Source: JBEKYD01 sp049509915 (GTDB lineage Bacteria > Acidobacteriota > Terriglobia > Bryobacterales > Bryobacteraceae). From it: a stretch of 39,962 nucleotides of DNA. The stretch is from contig JBEKZL010000028.1 of the NCBI GenBank assembly GCA_049509915.1, positions 1-39,962 of the forward strand. Reading direction: 5' to 3'. How positions within the stretch are numbered: the stretch's first letter is position 1; every line of letters starts with the position of its first letter. Of the stretch, positions 17,546 through 25,694 are shown piece after piece. The notes beneath the pieces are model-generated. The model ran no database searches. It was not told the origin of the DNA and saw nothing but the letters and a program-made list of their open reading frames with translations. The translations under genes and the position numbers were made by a program.

Positions 17546-18771
17546 CGAGCCTCCGGGGAAACTCTGCTTGCGTGCTCAGGACAACCGATGAGGTCCCAGT
17601 TCACTTCGATCCCGAGACCGGGGCGGTCCGGCAGAGAAATCCGGCCGCGCTCGGCTTTCGGCTCTCCGTCAAAAATGTACCAGAACATTTCGTTGGAATC
17701 GGGCGCGCGCCCGGGTGGAGGCGGCGGGAAATACTCCGCCATGGGCGAGTTGAGATGCGACATGATCAGGTGACAATTGTGCATGTGCCCTCCGTGGGGT
17801 ATCACGGGTAAGTCATGAGCGGCCGCCAGCGCCCAGATCTTACAAGCCTCGGTGATCCCACCGGCGCGGTTCACGTCGAGCTGAACGATGTCGACGGCGC
17901 GGTGCGCGATCAGATCCCTGAAGCCGTAGCGGGTGAACTCGTGCTCGCCGCCGGCGATGGGAGTATCCACTTCGGCAGCGACCCGGGTATACCCCGGAAT
18001 GTCGTCCGGCATGACGGGCTCTTCCACCCAGGCGAGCTGCCATCCGGCATCTTCGATCATGTGGATCATGCGGATGGCATAGGAAACGTTCCAGCCCATG
18101 TGGGCATCGGCGGCCACTTCGATATCGGGGCCGGCAGCCTGGCATACCGTACGGACCAATTCCAGGTTGCGCCGCATTCCCGCTGTTCCATCTCCTGGGC
18201 CCCAGCCGAAACGTAGCTTCATGGCGGAAAACCCCTGGTCGACATACCCCTGCGCCTCCGCGCCAAGATCGTCCAGGTTGCCGGTGGGGTAAAGAGCGCT
18301 GGCGTACGCGCGAATGGTATCCCTGGTGCGGCCGCCCAAAAGATTGAAGACCGGCTGGCGGGCGGCCTTGCCGAGGATATCCCAGATCGCGATGTCAATC
18401 GCGCTGATGGCTTCGATGGCCATGCCCTTGCGGCCATACTTGACGGTTTCGCGGAACATGCACTCCCACAGCAGTTCCACGTTGAACGGGTCCTGCCCCA
18501 GCACGATATGTTTGAGGTGGTTCTCGATGGTGAATTGCGCATGGCCGCGCGCAGCCCCGGCCGTTCCGATGCCTTCGATTCCGTCGTCGGTAACGACCTT
18601 GACCAGCAGTTCGGCAACCGGCTGGCGGTCCGCGTGTTGGCGGTCGCGGACTTCAAACAGCGCGCTCGCTGGCGTGAGCCTGGGCCGTTCAAAGAACCTC
18701 GCGGCCGGAGCTGTGCTTGCCGCCGCCTGCACGGGCCGGACGGGCACGGTCTCCACGCGAGCAATCTTCAC
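17542..18771 (-). CDS. Enolase-superfamily acid-sugar dehydratase, rhamnonate dehydratase-like
   Basis: This 409-residue mandelate racemase/muconate lactonizing-type enzyme has an N-terminal capping domain and a C-terminal barrel. Visible elements are MKLRFGWGPGDGTAG (general-base Lys region), EVAADAHMGW (metal Asp), WVEEPVMPDD (metal Glu), AGGEHEFTRYGF (metal Glu), and VIPHGGHMHNCHL (catalytic His region). The GWGPxDG insert, GGEHxF and PHG motifs resemble L-rhamnonate dehydratases, which make 2-keto-3-deoxy-L-rhamnonate, but related sugar acids are possible. It is the first gene of a three-gene unit with the DapA-like lyase and MFS permease. A promoter-like TTTACA-N17-CATGAT lies about 110-140 bp upstream, with an operator half-site beside it. 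Confidence 0.85.
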   Translation of the reverse strand: MKIARVETVPVRPVQAAASTAPAARFFERPRLTPASALFEVRDRQHADRQPVAELLVKVVTDDGIEGIGTAGAARGHAQFTIENHLKHIVLGQDPFNVELLWECMFRETVKYGRKGMAIEAISAIDIAIWDILGKAARQPVFNLLGGRTRDTIRAYASALYPTGNLDDLGAEAQGYVDQGFSAMKLRFGWGPGDGTAGMRRNLELVRTVCQAAGPDIEVAADAHMGWNVSYAIRMIHMIEDAGWQLAWVEEPVMPDDIPGYTRVAAEVDTPIAGGEHEFTRYGFRDLIAHRAVDIVQLDVNRAGGITEACKIWALAAAHDLPVIPHGGHMHNCHLIMSHLNSPMAEYFPPPPPGRAPDSNEMFWYIFDGEPKAERGRISLPDRPGLGIEVNWDLIGCPEHASRVSPEAR

Positions 18772-18879
18772 ACCGGAATCCTCCAGCTAGGGCCCCATCG
18801 CTCCCGCACGGATGGGGGCGGAAAGATGGCGAGAATCCGAGAACCCGCTCCGAAAACCGGCATAGAGGACCCTTCCGGA

Positions 18880-18908
18880 ATCATGTCATAGGGCAACACA
18901 ACTGTAAA
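18880..18908 (-). promoter_or_regulatory. Candidate promoter of the dehydratase-lyase-permease operon
   Basis: On the minus strand, TTTACA (complement of 18903-18908) is followed after exactly 17 bp by CATGAT (complement of 18880-18885), matching sigma-70 spacing with a good -35 and a moderate -10. It lies about 110 bp upstream of the dehydratase start at 18771. A putative GntR operator half-site begins 8 bp upstream of the -35. Confidence 0.45.
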
Positions 18909-18915
18909 GTAGAAT

Positions 18916-18940
18916 ATTTCAGATGTCCATCAAAGCTGAA
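18916..18940. promoter_or_regulatory. Putative second GntR operator (degenerate)
   Basis: The 10-mer TATTTCAGAT (from 18915) is identical to the left arm of the palindrome upstream of the GntR gene. About 13 bp further, CTGAAA forms a weaker inverted partner. The site sits just upstream of the candidate -35 of the dehydratase operon, where an activator or repressor could act. Confidence 0.45.
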
Positions 18941-18961
18941 AGTGTGCGGCCAGCGCGGAAT

Positions 18962-20137
18962 CTAGCAGGGCCAGCGCGGATATTGGACTTCGGCGCCGAG
19001 ACCGGGCCGGGTGGGAACCTGGTAAAACCCGGCGCGGCATTCGAGCGGCGACGCCAGAAACCGATTCGCGATGTGGAGCACGCTGGGGTTGAATTCCAGC
19101 AGTTCGCAGTTGGGCAGCGCGGCGGCATAGTGGATGGCCGCGGCAATCTGCGGACCCGCCGCGATACTTAAGTGGGGTACGACTGGGAGGCCGATTTCCC
19201 GCGCTTTGCGCGCGATTCTAAGGCCTTCGGTCAGGCCACAGCGCCCCAGATCCGGCTGCACATAGCCGACCGCGCCCGCTGCGAAGAACGGAGCGAGTTC
19301 GTAAAGCGTCCGGTAGCTCTCGCCGATGGCGATCGGGGTCCGTATGCTGCGCGCAAGCTGGGCATGGGCCGGCACATCTTCCGGCGGCAACGGGGCTTCG
19401 AGCCATTTGGCCCGTTGCCGGTCCAAAGCGCGCCCGAATTCCACCGCATCGGCGGACGTCAACTGCCACAACGCGTCCGCGGCGAATCCAACTTCTTCCC
19501 CGAAGCTGCGACGAAGCTCGATGAAGGTATCCAGGAATTCCTGCTGTCCGCAATCCAGAAAAAGCTTGAACGTTCGGAATCCTTCTTCGTGCCGGCTACG
19601 CGCATTCTGCAGACGGGCGTCAATGGTCGAGCCTGGGATTCCGCTCACGTAGGCCGCGACTTCCGTGCGGGCGCACGAACCCCGAACAAGCGATGAGACG
19701 GCACGGCCTTGAATCTTGCCGGCCAGGTCCCAAAGAGCCAGATCCACACCGCTGATGGCATCGAGCATGAATCCGCCTGTCTGGCCGCGTACCCGCATGG
19801 CGGAGTACATCCGCGCCCACAAGGATTCGATGCATTCGAGGGAGCCATCGAACTCGCTGCCGCAGACCACCGGTTTCAGTAGCAAATCGACGATGGTGCA
19901 GGCAACCTCGGGAGCGAGAGGCGCCTGTGCCTCACCCCAGCCAACCTTGCCATCGTCCAGTTGCACCCGCACGAGCGCGGTCTCGAAATCGATGGCATAG
20001 AGGGCCGGAAACACCGTCGACCAACGGTACAGGCCCTCCTGATTGCCAAGCCGGGTGGGGGAGCCGGCGGTGCGCTCGGCATCGTCGCGGTCGCGTGGAA
20101 TGTGCACCGGAATGGCTTCAATGCTGGAGATTTTCAC
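18962..20137 (-). CDS. Enolase-superfamily dehydratase/racemase, second paralogue
   Basis: This 391-residue mandelate-racemase-type enzyme has an N-terminal cap (MKISSIEAIPVHIPRD through VGWGEAQAPLAPE) and a barrel with FKLFLDCG (Lys), GFAADALWQL (metal Asp), WLEAPLPPED (metal Glu), IAIGESYRTLYEL (metal Glu), and VVPHLSIAAGPQIAAAIHYAAAL (catalytic His region). The substrate is unknown, though context points to sugar acids. It begins with GTG at 20137 overlapping the GntR stop (GTGA), so regulator and enzyme are translationally coupled. A gap of 190 bp with a promoter separates it from the next dehydratase. Confidence 0.85.
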   Translation of the reverse strand: MKISSIEAIPVHIPRDRDDAERTAGSPTRLGNQEGLYRWSTVFPALYAIDFETALVRVQLDDGKVGWGEAQAPLAPEVACTIVDLLLKPVVCGSEFDGSLECIESLWARMYSAMRVRGQTGGFMLDAISGVDLALWDLAGKIQGRAVSSLVRGSCARTEVAAYVSGIPGSTIDARLQNARSRHEEGFRTFKLFLDCGQQEFLDTFIELRRSFGEEVGFAADALWQLTSADAVEFGRALDRQRAKWLEAPLPPEDVPAHAQLARSIRTPIAIGESYRTLYELAPFFAAGAVGYVQPDLGRCGLTEGLRIARKAREIGLPVVPHLSIAAGPQIAAAIHYAAALPNCELLEFNPSVLHIANRFLASPLECRAGFYQVPTRPGLGAEVQYPRWPC

Positions 20138-20826
20138 GATGCTGCCATTTGCTTCTCGCGCTCATAGAGGGCCAGCACCAGGTGGTCTTTGGCGCCATAG
20201 ATGTGCTTTCGCAAGGCCTTCTGCAACTCGGCGGGGCGGTGGCGCTCTATGGCCGCCATGATGGTTTCGTGCTCCTTGCGCTCGTTCTGCAAACGCGACT
20301 GCCACTTGCTGTCGCTGGCGTGAATCCTGGCGATTTTGATATGCGCGTTGAGGGCCTCATACATCTCGATCAGGCGGCGATTCTTCGATGCCTCCACCAG
20401 CATTTGGTGGAAGCGGCCGTTATCCCGCTCGTGGATCTGACGCGCATCGTCGTCGGGCACGGGTTTGCGCAACGATTGCAGCAGTTCCCTCATCAAACGG
20501 ATATCGTTGGAGCTGAGATTCTCGACGGCGGACTCGGCCGCCAGGCACTCCAAGGCACATCGAATCTTGAATGTTTCCTCAACGTCCTGAACCGTGAGAG
20601 TGGCGACGAATGTTCCGCTGCGGGGGCGAATCTCGACCAGGCCTTCGGTGGCAAGCTGCTGGATCGCATTGCGAACGGGCGTGAGGCTGACGCCGAGTTT
20701 CTCCGCCAGTTCTTCGATGTTGAGGCGCGTCCCGGGCCGAATGGAGTAGCTGACGATGGCCCGCTGGAGCACATCATAAACGGCATCGACGGCCCGCTCG
20801 CGCTGTATGCGGCGTAGCTTCATCAA
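20134..20826 (-). CDS. GntR-family regulator, FadR/FCD subfamily
   Basis: This 230-residue regulator has an N-terminal winged helix (about residues 8-75: YDVLQRAIVSYSIRPGTRLNIEELAEKLGVSLTPVRNAIQQL, then EGLVEIRPRSGTFVA) and a C-terminal all-helical FCD effector domain with the metal-binding pattern DNGRFHQMLVEASKN and RKEHETIMAAIERH. FCD regulators typically sense carboxylic and sugar acids. It leads a cluster with dehydratases, a lyase and a permease, and a 9-bp-arm palindrome lies 52 bp upstream of its start, so autoregulation and control of the downstream operon are likely. Confidence 0.92.
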   Translation of the reverse strand: MMKLRRIQRERAVDAVYDVLQRAIVSYSIRPGTRLNIEELAEKLGVSLTPVRNAIQQLATEGLVEIRPRSGTFVATLTVQDVEETFKIRCALECLAAESAVENLSSNDIRLMRELLQSLRKPVPDDDARQIHERDNGRFHQMLVEASKNRRLIEMYEALNAHIKIARIHASDSKWQSRLQNERKEHETIMAAIERHRPAELQKALRKHIYGAKDHLVLALYEREKQMAAS

Positions 20827-20877
20827 TTATGCCCTCTGTATAACCTTAGCGCAGCTAACCGAGCCGTAAACTAAATT

Positions 20878-20902
20878 ATTTCAGATTATGAATATCTGAA
20901 AT
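20878..20902. promoter_or_regulatory. Palindromic operator upstream of the GntR gene
   Basis: ATTTCAGAT (20878-20886), a 7-bp spacer, then ATCTGAAAT (20894-20902) form a perfect 9-bp inverted repeat in an AT-rich island within GC-rich surroundings. The position, 52 bp before the GntR start, and the half-site repeated at 18916 support a regulator binding site. Confidence 0.6.
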
Positions 20903-21077
20903 GTAACATCTTCAGGCTGGAGCTTCGCGACGAATGCCATCAATCGTCCCCTTACCTGGCGCAGCCGGAACCAAATAGGGAATCCGGCGCGGCCCGCGCC
21001 CCGCGGCTGGGCCGCGGCGTTTGGCGTTGGCGCATTCCGCCGCCTGTCGTGCCCGTGAAGATCGCCGAAGCCGGTTT

Positions 21078-21629
21078 CTACCGCACGAGTGCCGAAATGG
21101 CCTTGAAATGCTCGTGCCGGGCGTCCCGGAGCCACTCGAACAGAACCGACTCGGTATTTGTGACCGCGACGCCTGCGCCCCGCAGTCGATACATCGCGTT
21201 AATGTGGTTTTCCTGCTTCCGCGAACAGCAGGCATCCTCCACGGCGAACACCTCCCGGCCACCAGCCCGCAACTCCAGGGCGGATTGCAGCACGCACACA
21301 TGCGCTTCCATGCCCACCAGGATTACCTGGGAACGGCCGCTAGCGTCCAGTGCTGCCGAAAATGTTCCCGCGCGCGCGCAAGAGAAGCACGTCTTTTCGA
21401 AACGCTGGGTACCGCCAGGGAGAATCCCGGTTAGCTCGGCTACCGTCGGACCGAGGCCTTTCGGGTATTGCTCTGTGACCAAAACCGGAACGCCAAGACA
21501 CGCCGCGGCCTGAATCAGTATCCGCGTGTTCCGAATCGCGGCTTGCCGTGCGGATGAGAGCATGGCCGCGGCCAGTCGCTCCTGAATATCAATAATCACG
21601 ACAACAGAGTCGGCGGCGCGTGCCAGCAT
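21078..21629 (-). CDS. Isochorismatase-family cysteine hydrolase
   Basis: This 183-residue protein is a member of the isochorismatase-like hydrolases. The catalytic triad is visible: Asp in VVVIIDIQERLAAAM, Lys in QRFEKTCFSC, and Cys in VGMEAHVCVLQSALEL, preceded by the family's non-proline cis-peptide region. The length and the motif VTEQYPKGLGPTV are typical of the YcaC-like branch, whose natural substrates are unknown. It lies upstream of the GntR gene on the same strand with about 250 bp between them, so it is probably transcribed separately. No signal peptide. Confidence 0.88.
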   Translation of the reverse strand: MLARAADSVVVIIDIQERLAAAMLSSARQAAIRNTRILIQAAACLGVPVLVTEQYPKGLGPTVAELTGILPGGTQRFEKTCFSCARAGTFSAALDASGRSQVILVGMEAHVCVLQSALELRAGGREVFAVEDACCSRKQENHINAMYRLRGAGVAVTNTESVLFEWLRDARHEHFKAISALVR

Positions 21630-22061
21630 TGGATTCTGATATTTCCGGGGCAGGAAATCGATGCCTCCGGCTCCTACTCAAACATACTAACGCAACCTCT
21701 CGCTCGAGCGCGGCAGCCGCCCGGCTTCGCTTGGCGCCGTGCGAGCGCCGGCGCAGGCATCCGCGCCGCTCTCGTGGCCGCATCGTCTGGCGCCGCGGCG
21801 AGGTTGTGCATTTGTGCCGCCGGGCCACAGCGCGTGCCGGCGTCATGCTGCCGCAGCGGCGGCGATTTGGCCTTTTTCAACTTTTTTGAGCGATGGAATA
21901 GGGAGAAATGGCGCCCGGTTCCGGCTTGCTCCCCTGGACACGGACGGGTCGTTTCGGCGACCCTGATAGCAGACGTCGGAAGAGCGGATTTTTCGAGGCG
22001 CGCCGGGCGGATGAGAGTCCGCCGGTCCTATCGGCTTTCCGGGAACCGGAGGTAGTCAGTA
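21630..22061 (+). other. Hairpin-rich leader upstream of the orphan gene
   Basis: No gene was recognised in these 430 bp. The 3' part is rich in potential stems on the plus strand: GGGTCG-N6-CGACCC (about 21946-21963), GGCGGA-N6-TCCGCC (about 22007-22024), and CCGGT with a partner ACCGG ending just before the GGAGGT ribosome binding site. It could be a structured 5' leader of the gene at 22062. The 5' part is GC-rich low-information sequence between divergent genes. Confidence 0.35.
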
Positions 22062-22862
22062 ATGTCGAACGATTCAAGCCCAGAGGCAGTACCGGGAAAG
22101 AACAGGCGGCTCGCAAAACGAACTTTCGAAGTGGACATCAGTCCAGGTCTTCGAGAGCACGTCACTCAGGCGGCCCGGAAGATCCGTGAGGCCCACAAAG
22201 CCGAGCTTACAAACGGCCTGAAAGCCGATCGCGCAGGCCGGTTGTTCAGGAGCGTCATCGGCTCGAACGGGAACCCTGGCGAGGCTGTGGAGGCGCTCGT
22301 CGGCGAAGTCGGCGGCTTGCTGAGCGATGCAATTCGCGCAGGAACAGGCTTGTTGGAGGGACCAGTAATCGATCTGACTCAGGCGTGGATGGCCGCGGTG
22401 ATGGGGCTGGTCGCCAAGCCCAACTTCGGAGTATCCTCCGCCGCGGGTCCGGTGCCGGAAGAGGCATCGCAATCGCAGCCCTCAGCGGCCTGCCAAGGGC
22501 CTGGCATGGCCGTTGACACCGCAGTCCCCGGTGACCAGGCCCCCGACAGGCCGAGTGAAGTGATGCTACGAGGGATTTTCAGGCAGTTTATGCCCACCTT
22601 GTTGACCATCCTAAGGCAAGGGGGCGACGGCTATGGGCTCGCAAGAACTGTGATCGCACTGTTCGGACGTCCCACGTACAATCAGGTATCCGGGCTCGGC
22701 AAGGACAAGATTATGCGGCTTGTGCAAGCGGAACCAGACCTGTGGGCCCAAGTCGCACCGCTCGAAGCTCAATTCAACAGATTCCTGGATGAATTTACGG
22801 ATTACGACGCGTGGACCGAAAAACAGGCACGCCAAGCCCAAGAGCCAGATTCTCCACGGTGA
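22062..22862 (+). CDS. Orphan hypothetical protein, 266 residues
   Basis: I do not recognise this family. A strong ribosome binding site (GGAGGTAGTCAGTA before ATG) and clean frame support a real gene. Two globular, mostly helical parts can be seen. Residues 20-125 run from RRLAKRTFEVDISPGL through AVEALVGEVGGLLSDAI to AWMAAVMGLVAKP. Residues 165-260 run through RGIFRQFMPTLLTILRQGG, VIALFGRPTYNQVSGL and RFLDEFTDYDAWTEKQ. A Pro/Ala/Gln-rich linker (about 125-160) separates them. There is no signal peptide or convincing transmembrane helix. It is convergent with the kdgK-like gene and unrelated in style to its neighbours. Confidence 0.7.
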   Translation: MSNDSSPEAVPGKNRRLAKRTFEVDISPGLREHVTQAARKIREAHKAELTNGLKADRAGRLFRSVIGSNGNPGEAVEALVGEVGGLLSDAIRAGTGLLEGPVIDLTQAWMAAVMGLVAKPNFGVSSAAGPVPEEASQSQPSAACQGPGMAVDTAVPGDQAPDRPSEVMLRGIFRQFMPTLLTILRQGGDGYGLARTVIALFGRPTYNQVSGLGKDKIMRLVQAEPDLWAQVAPLEAQFNRFLDEFTDYDAWTEKQARQAQEPDSPR

Positions 22863-22999
22863 CCTGGAGATTGTTGGGATTTCCGCGTCGTCGGCTCTCG
22901 CGGCGCGCGCGGCATCGTGCGGCGCCGCTGGAAGGGCACCGCGGCCGCGGCGAGGATTCATTCTCAACCGAACCTGTTTTTGTGGCTTTCACCCCGACT

Positions 23000-24031
23000 C
23001 TAGCGTTGGATGCGGCCGGACCCGCTTCCACCAACCAAGGCAAGCACTTCCTCCTTACAAACATGGTTGAAATCCCCGTGGATAGAGTGCTTCAGGCACG
23101 AAGCAGCGGCAGCGAACTCGACGGCTTGTTGGCAGTCCATCCCGCTCAGCAAAGCGTAAATCAGGCCACCCGAAAACGAATCGCCGGCGCCGACGCGGTC
23201 CACGATCCAGATCCGGTACTTCCGGCTGGCGCAACACTGGTTGACATCGGATAACAGACACGACCAGCCATTTTCCGAGGCGGAAATGCTCTCGCGCAAA
23301 GTCGTGGCAACGTATTTGAAGCTGAAACGCCGGTGCAGTTCGTGAGCTACTTCCTTGTACCGCTCCACGTCCAGGCATCCATGGGCCACATCGACATTCC
23401 TGGCCTCCACGCCCAAAACGAGCGCGGCGTCCTCTTCGTTTCCAATCAGGACATCGACGTATTGCATCAGGCTGGTCATCACCGCGCGCGCCTTGTCGGG
23501 CGGCCATAGCTTGCGGCGGTAGTTCAGATCGCAACTGACCGTGAGACCGTGTTTTCGAGCAGCCTGGCAGGCTTCACGCGTGGTTGCCGCCATACTATCG
23601 CTCAGTGCGGGCGCGGTGCCCGACCAGTGAAACCATTGCTTGTTTCGGAAGACCGCGTCCCAATCCACTTTTCCGGGGCTCAATTCGGTAATCGAGCTGC
23701 GCGCCCGGTCGTAGATCACCTTTGAGGCACGTTGCGACGCGCCAGTTTCGAGATAGAACGTTCCCAAGCGCTCGCCGCCCCGCAGAACGAAATCGGTGTT
23801 GACCCCAAACTGGCGGATGAAGTTGATGCAAGCGTCGCCGATCTCCGTATCCGGTACCACCGATACCAGATAAGCGCCCAGCCCGAAGTGCGCGAGCGAC
23901 ACCGCGGCATTCGCTTCAGCGCCGGTGTAGGCCACCTCGAACTCGCGAGCCTGCACGAACCGCTCGTATCGCTTCGTGGCCAGCCGCATCAGCGTTTCAC
24001 CAAAGAACACGGCCGCTTTCGATCCCTTCAT
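23000..24031 (-). CDS. kdgK: 2-keto-3-deoxygluconate kinase-like PfkB carbohydrate kinase
   Basis: This 343-residue ribokinase/PfkB-type kinase has an N-terminal FFGETLMRLATKRYERFVQA and VAYTGAEANAAVSLAHFG (substrate loop), the KDG-kinase-like FDLNYRRKLWPP-type segment (here CDLNYRRKLWPP), LIGNEEDAALVLG, and the C-terminal signature DRVGAGDSFSGGLIYAL with the catalytic Asp in GAGD. KDG kinase makes 2-keto-3-deoxy-6-phosphogluconate. The ATG at 24031 follows GGGAGGACGGA, a good ribosome binding site; upstream codons in the same frame are not needed. It lies 127 bp downstream of the mannonate-dehydratase-like gene on the same strand, whose product KDG would be its substrate. Confidence 0.85.
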   Translation of the reverse strand: MKGSKAAVFFGETLMRLATKRYERFVQAREFEVAYTGAEANAAVSLAHFGLGAYLVSVVPDTEIGDACINFIRQFGVNTDFVLRGGERLGTFYLETGASQRASKVIYDRARSSITELSPGKVDWDAVFRNKQWFHWSGTAPALSDSMAATTREACQAARKHGLTVSCDLNYRRKLWPPDKARAVMTSLMQYVDVLIGNEEDAALVLGVEARNVDVAHGCLDVERYKEVAHELHRRFSFKYVATTLRESISASENGWSCLLSDVNQCCASRKYRIWIVDRVGAGDSFSGGLIYALLSGMDCQQAVEFAAAASCLKHSIHGDFNHVCKEEVLALVGGSGSGRIQR

Positions 24032-24158
24032 TCCGTCCTCCCGATCGTCATTTATCTTTTCTTTGCCTCCTGCACAATGGCCGGCCATGAGCAGCCGGCG
24101 GTTCGCCGCCAACCCCGTCCGCGCCAACGCCCGCCTTGATGAATTGCGCCGCCGTGGC

Positions 24159-25355
24159 CTATGCTTTACGTCTGTTGCTCTGGGCCGCCTTCAGCGTTGC
24201 GTTCAGGTAACCAATGGAGTAAGCCAGACCGGGACTGAGACCCGGATTCTGCGGTGGCGCCGTTCCTCCCGGGCCTGCCCCTCCCGGAGTTCTCCCTAGT
24301 TCCGGGATATGATCCGGGATCACGATTCCATCGAAGTTGACATCCACCAGCGCTTCCATCACTTTGTACATGTCGTAGTAGCCGTCGTCCATCAAGGTTT
24401 CGGTAAAGTGGGGCAGGGGAGCAGTCACGTTCCGGAAGTGGATCTTGAAGAGCCTCTTCCGAGGAGCGAAGTAACGGATGACCTCCGCCGGGTCCTTCCC
24501 CATCCTCGGCCCGCCCTCGAGCCAAGTCCCCACGCAAAGGCAGATGCCCACATTGGGACTGTTAGCGATCTCTAAAGCTTTCCGGTAGCCCTCAAAGCTG
24601 GTGAAGATGCGGGGAACGCCCCCGAGCACCGGTTGCGGCGGGTCGTCAGGGTGGATCCCGATGCGGACACCTGCCTCTTCGGCAACCGGGACCACTTTCT
24701 TGATGAAGTAGGTGTAGTTGGCCCAGATTTCGTCCGCCGTGAACACGCGGCCGATGCCGGTTGGGTGCTTGTACACTGTTCCGTTCCAACCGCCCTGGAA
24801 ATTGGGACTCGATAAATCGCAATCACTGGCGGAATACCCGCGGGGCGTGACCGCCTCGCCGCTCCGCCAGTTGCCAAGGCCCTCGAAGCCCAGGGTCATG
24901 TATGGGATGCTGGCCTGGCCCAGGTAGCGAAGGTAATTCAGGTATTCTTCGATCCTGTCGTCGCGCCCGGGGAGATTCAGCACGATTTCCGGCACGTTAA
25001 GGATGGCGTTACCATTCGGGGCAACCCTGGTTGACTCGTTATAAACCTTGAAGCCGCCCGCCTCCCATTGCTGGCGTATTCTGGTGAAGCCTTCGGCAGT
25101 GGAGGTCTCGGGCGTGGGATCCGCGATGCTCAGCCATGTCACCCCAAGCTGCCTCAGGTACAACATGTTCTGCTCGCTGGGATTCCGCGCCTGCGCCGCG
25201 ATTTTGATCCCTGCGGGAATCGGCAGGAGCTTCCCAAAGCTTCTGCCGGCCGAAGACAGGAGCGCCGCTCCTCCCAAGGCCATCTTGGCGAAATCTCTTC
25301 TGCCGACAGTTGCCCTGCCGTTCCCTATCCTTTTCGGTTCTTCAAGGGTACTCAT
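24159..25355 (-). CDS. Mannonate dehydratase-like protein (UxuA family) with Tat signal
   Basis: UxuA dehydrates D-mannonate to 2-keto-3-deoxygluconate with a divalent metal. This 398-residue protein shows the family's IGIHPDDPPQPVLGGVPRI, CLCVGTWLEGG, RLFKIHFRNV, FTETLMDDGYYDMYKVMEAL and IVIPDHIP blocks, with the expected His/Cys/Asp ligand positions. Unlike usual UxuA it begins with a twin-arginine signal (VGRRDFAKMALGGAALLSSA), so it should be exported folded. The ATG at 25355 is preceded by AAAGGA. The C-terminal Gly/Pro-rich insert GGAGPGGTAPPQNPG is unusual. It may be a periplasmic isomerase/dehydratase rather than a true UxuA. Confidence 0.75.
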   Translation of the reverse strand: MSTLEEPKRIGNGRATVGRRDFAKMALGGAALLSSAGRSFGKLLPIPAGIKIAAQARNPSEQNMLYLRQLGVTWLSIADPTPETSTAEGFTRIRQQWEAGGFKVYNESTRVAPNGNAILNVPEIVLNLPGRDDRIEEYLNYLRYLGQASIPYMTLGFEGLGNWRSGEAVTPRGYSASDCDLSSPNFQGGWNGTVYKHPTGIGRVFTADEIWANYTYFIKKVVPVAEEAGVRIGIHPDDPPQPVLGGVPRIFTSFEGYRKALEIANSPNVGICLCVGTWLEGGPRMGKDPAEVIRYFAPRKRLFKIHFRNVTAPLPHFTETLMDDGYYDMYKVMEALVDVNFDGIVIPDHIPELGRTPGGAGPGGTAPPQNPGLSPGLAYSIGYLNATLKAAQSNRRKA

Positions 25356-25463
25356 AACTCATATCCTTTCAGCGTACCGGGCCATACAAATCTCGGCCGC
25401 GGCGTTTTCGCGTCAAAGGTTTTCCACTCCTACCATACGCCATCGTCACGGGCTGAGGATAAG

Positions 25464-25694
25464 GACATCGATCTACGCGACACCGTCCAGCGTATCGCGC
25501 TGGAGTTTCCCCGCTACGGCCGGCCGCGGATCACGGCCGAACTGCACCGCCGGGGATGGCGGGTGGGGCCGGATCGGGTGTACCGCATCAAGCGGGAGGA
25601 CAAGCTGTTATGCCTCCGGCCGCGCAAATTCGTGATCACGACCAACTCCCACCACGACCGGCCGGTGTACCCGAACCGGTCCAGCCCAGGTTAG
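25464..25694 (+). pseudogene. IS3-family transposase OrfB fragment
   Basis: The frame reads DLRDTVQRIALEFPRYGRP, RITAELHRRGWRVG and RVYRIKREDKLLCLRPRKFV, ending VYPN before a stop. This is the HTH_21-type N-terminal part of an IS3-group OrfB (IS2/IS3-like, normally about 280 residues). The rve integrase core with its DDE residues is absent, as is OrfA. No terminal inverted repeats or target duplication were identified. It is an insertion-sequence scar between the UxuA-like and AceK genes. Confidence 0.8.

Noticed and set aside
21946..22061. Known riboswitch upstream of the orphan gene
   Set aside because: Hairpins are present but no consensus of the c-di-GMP, cobalamin, glycine, fluoride or SAM classes could be matched by eye.
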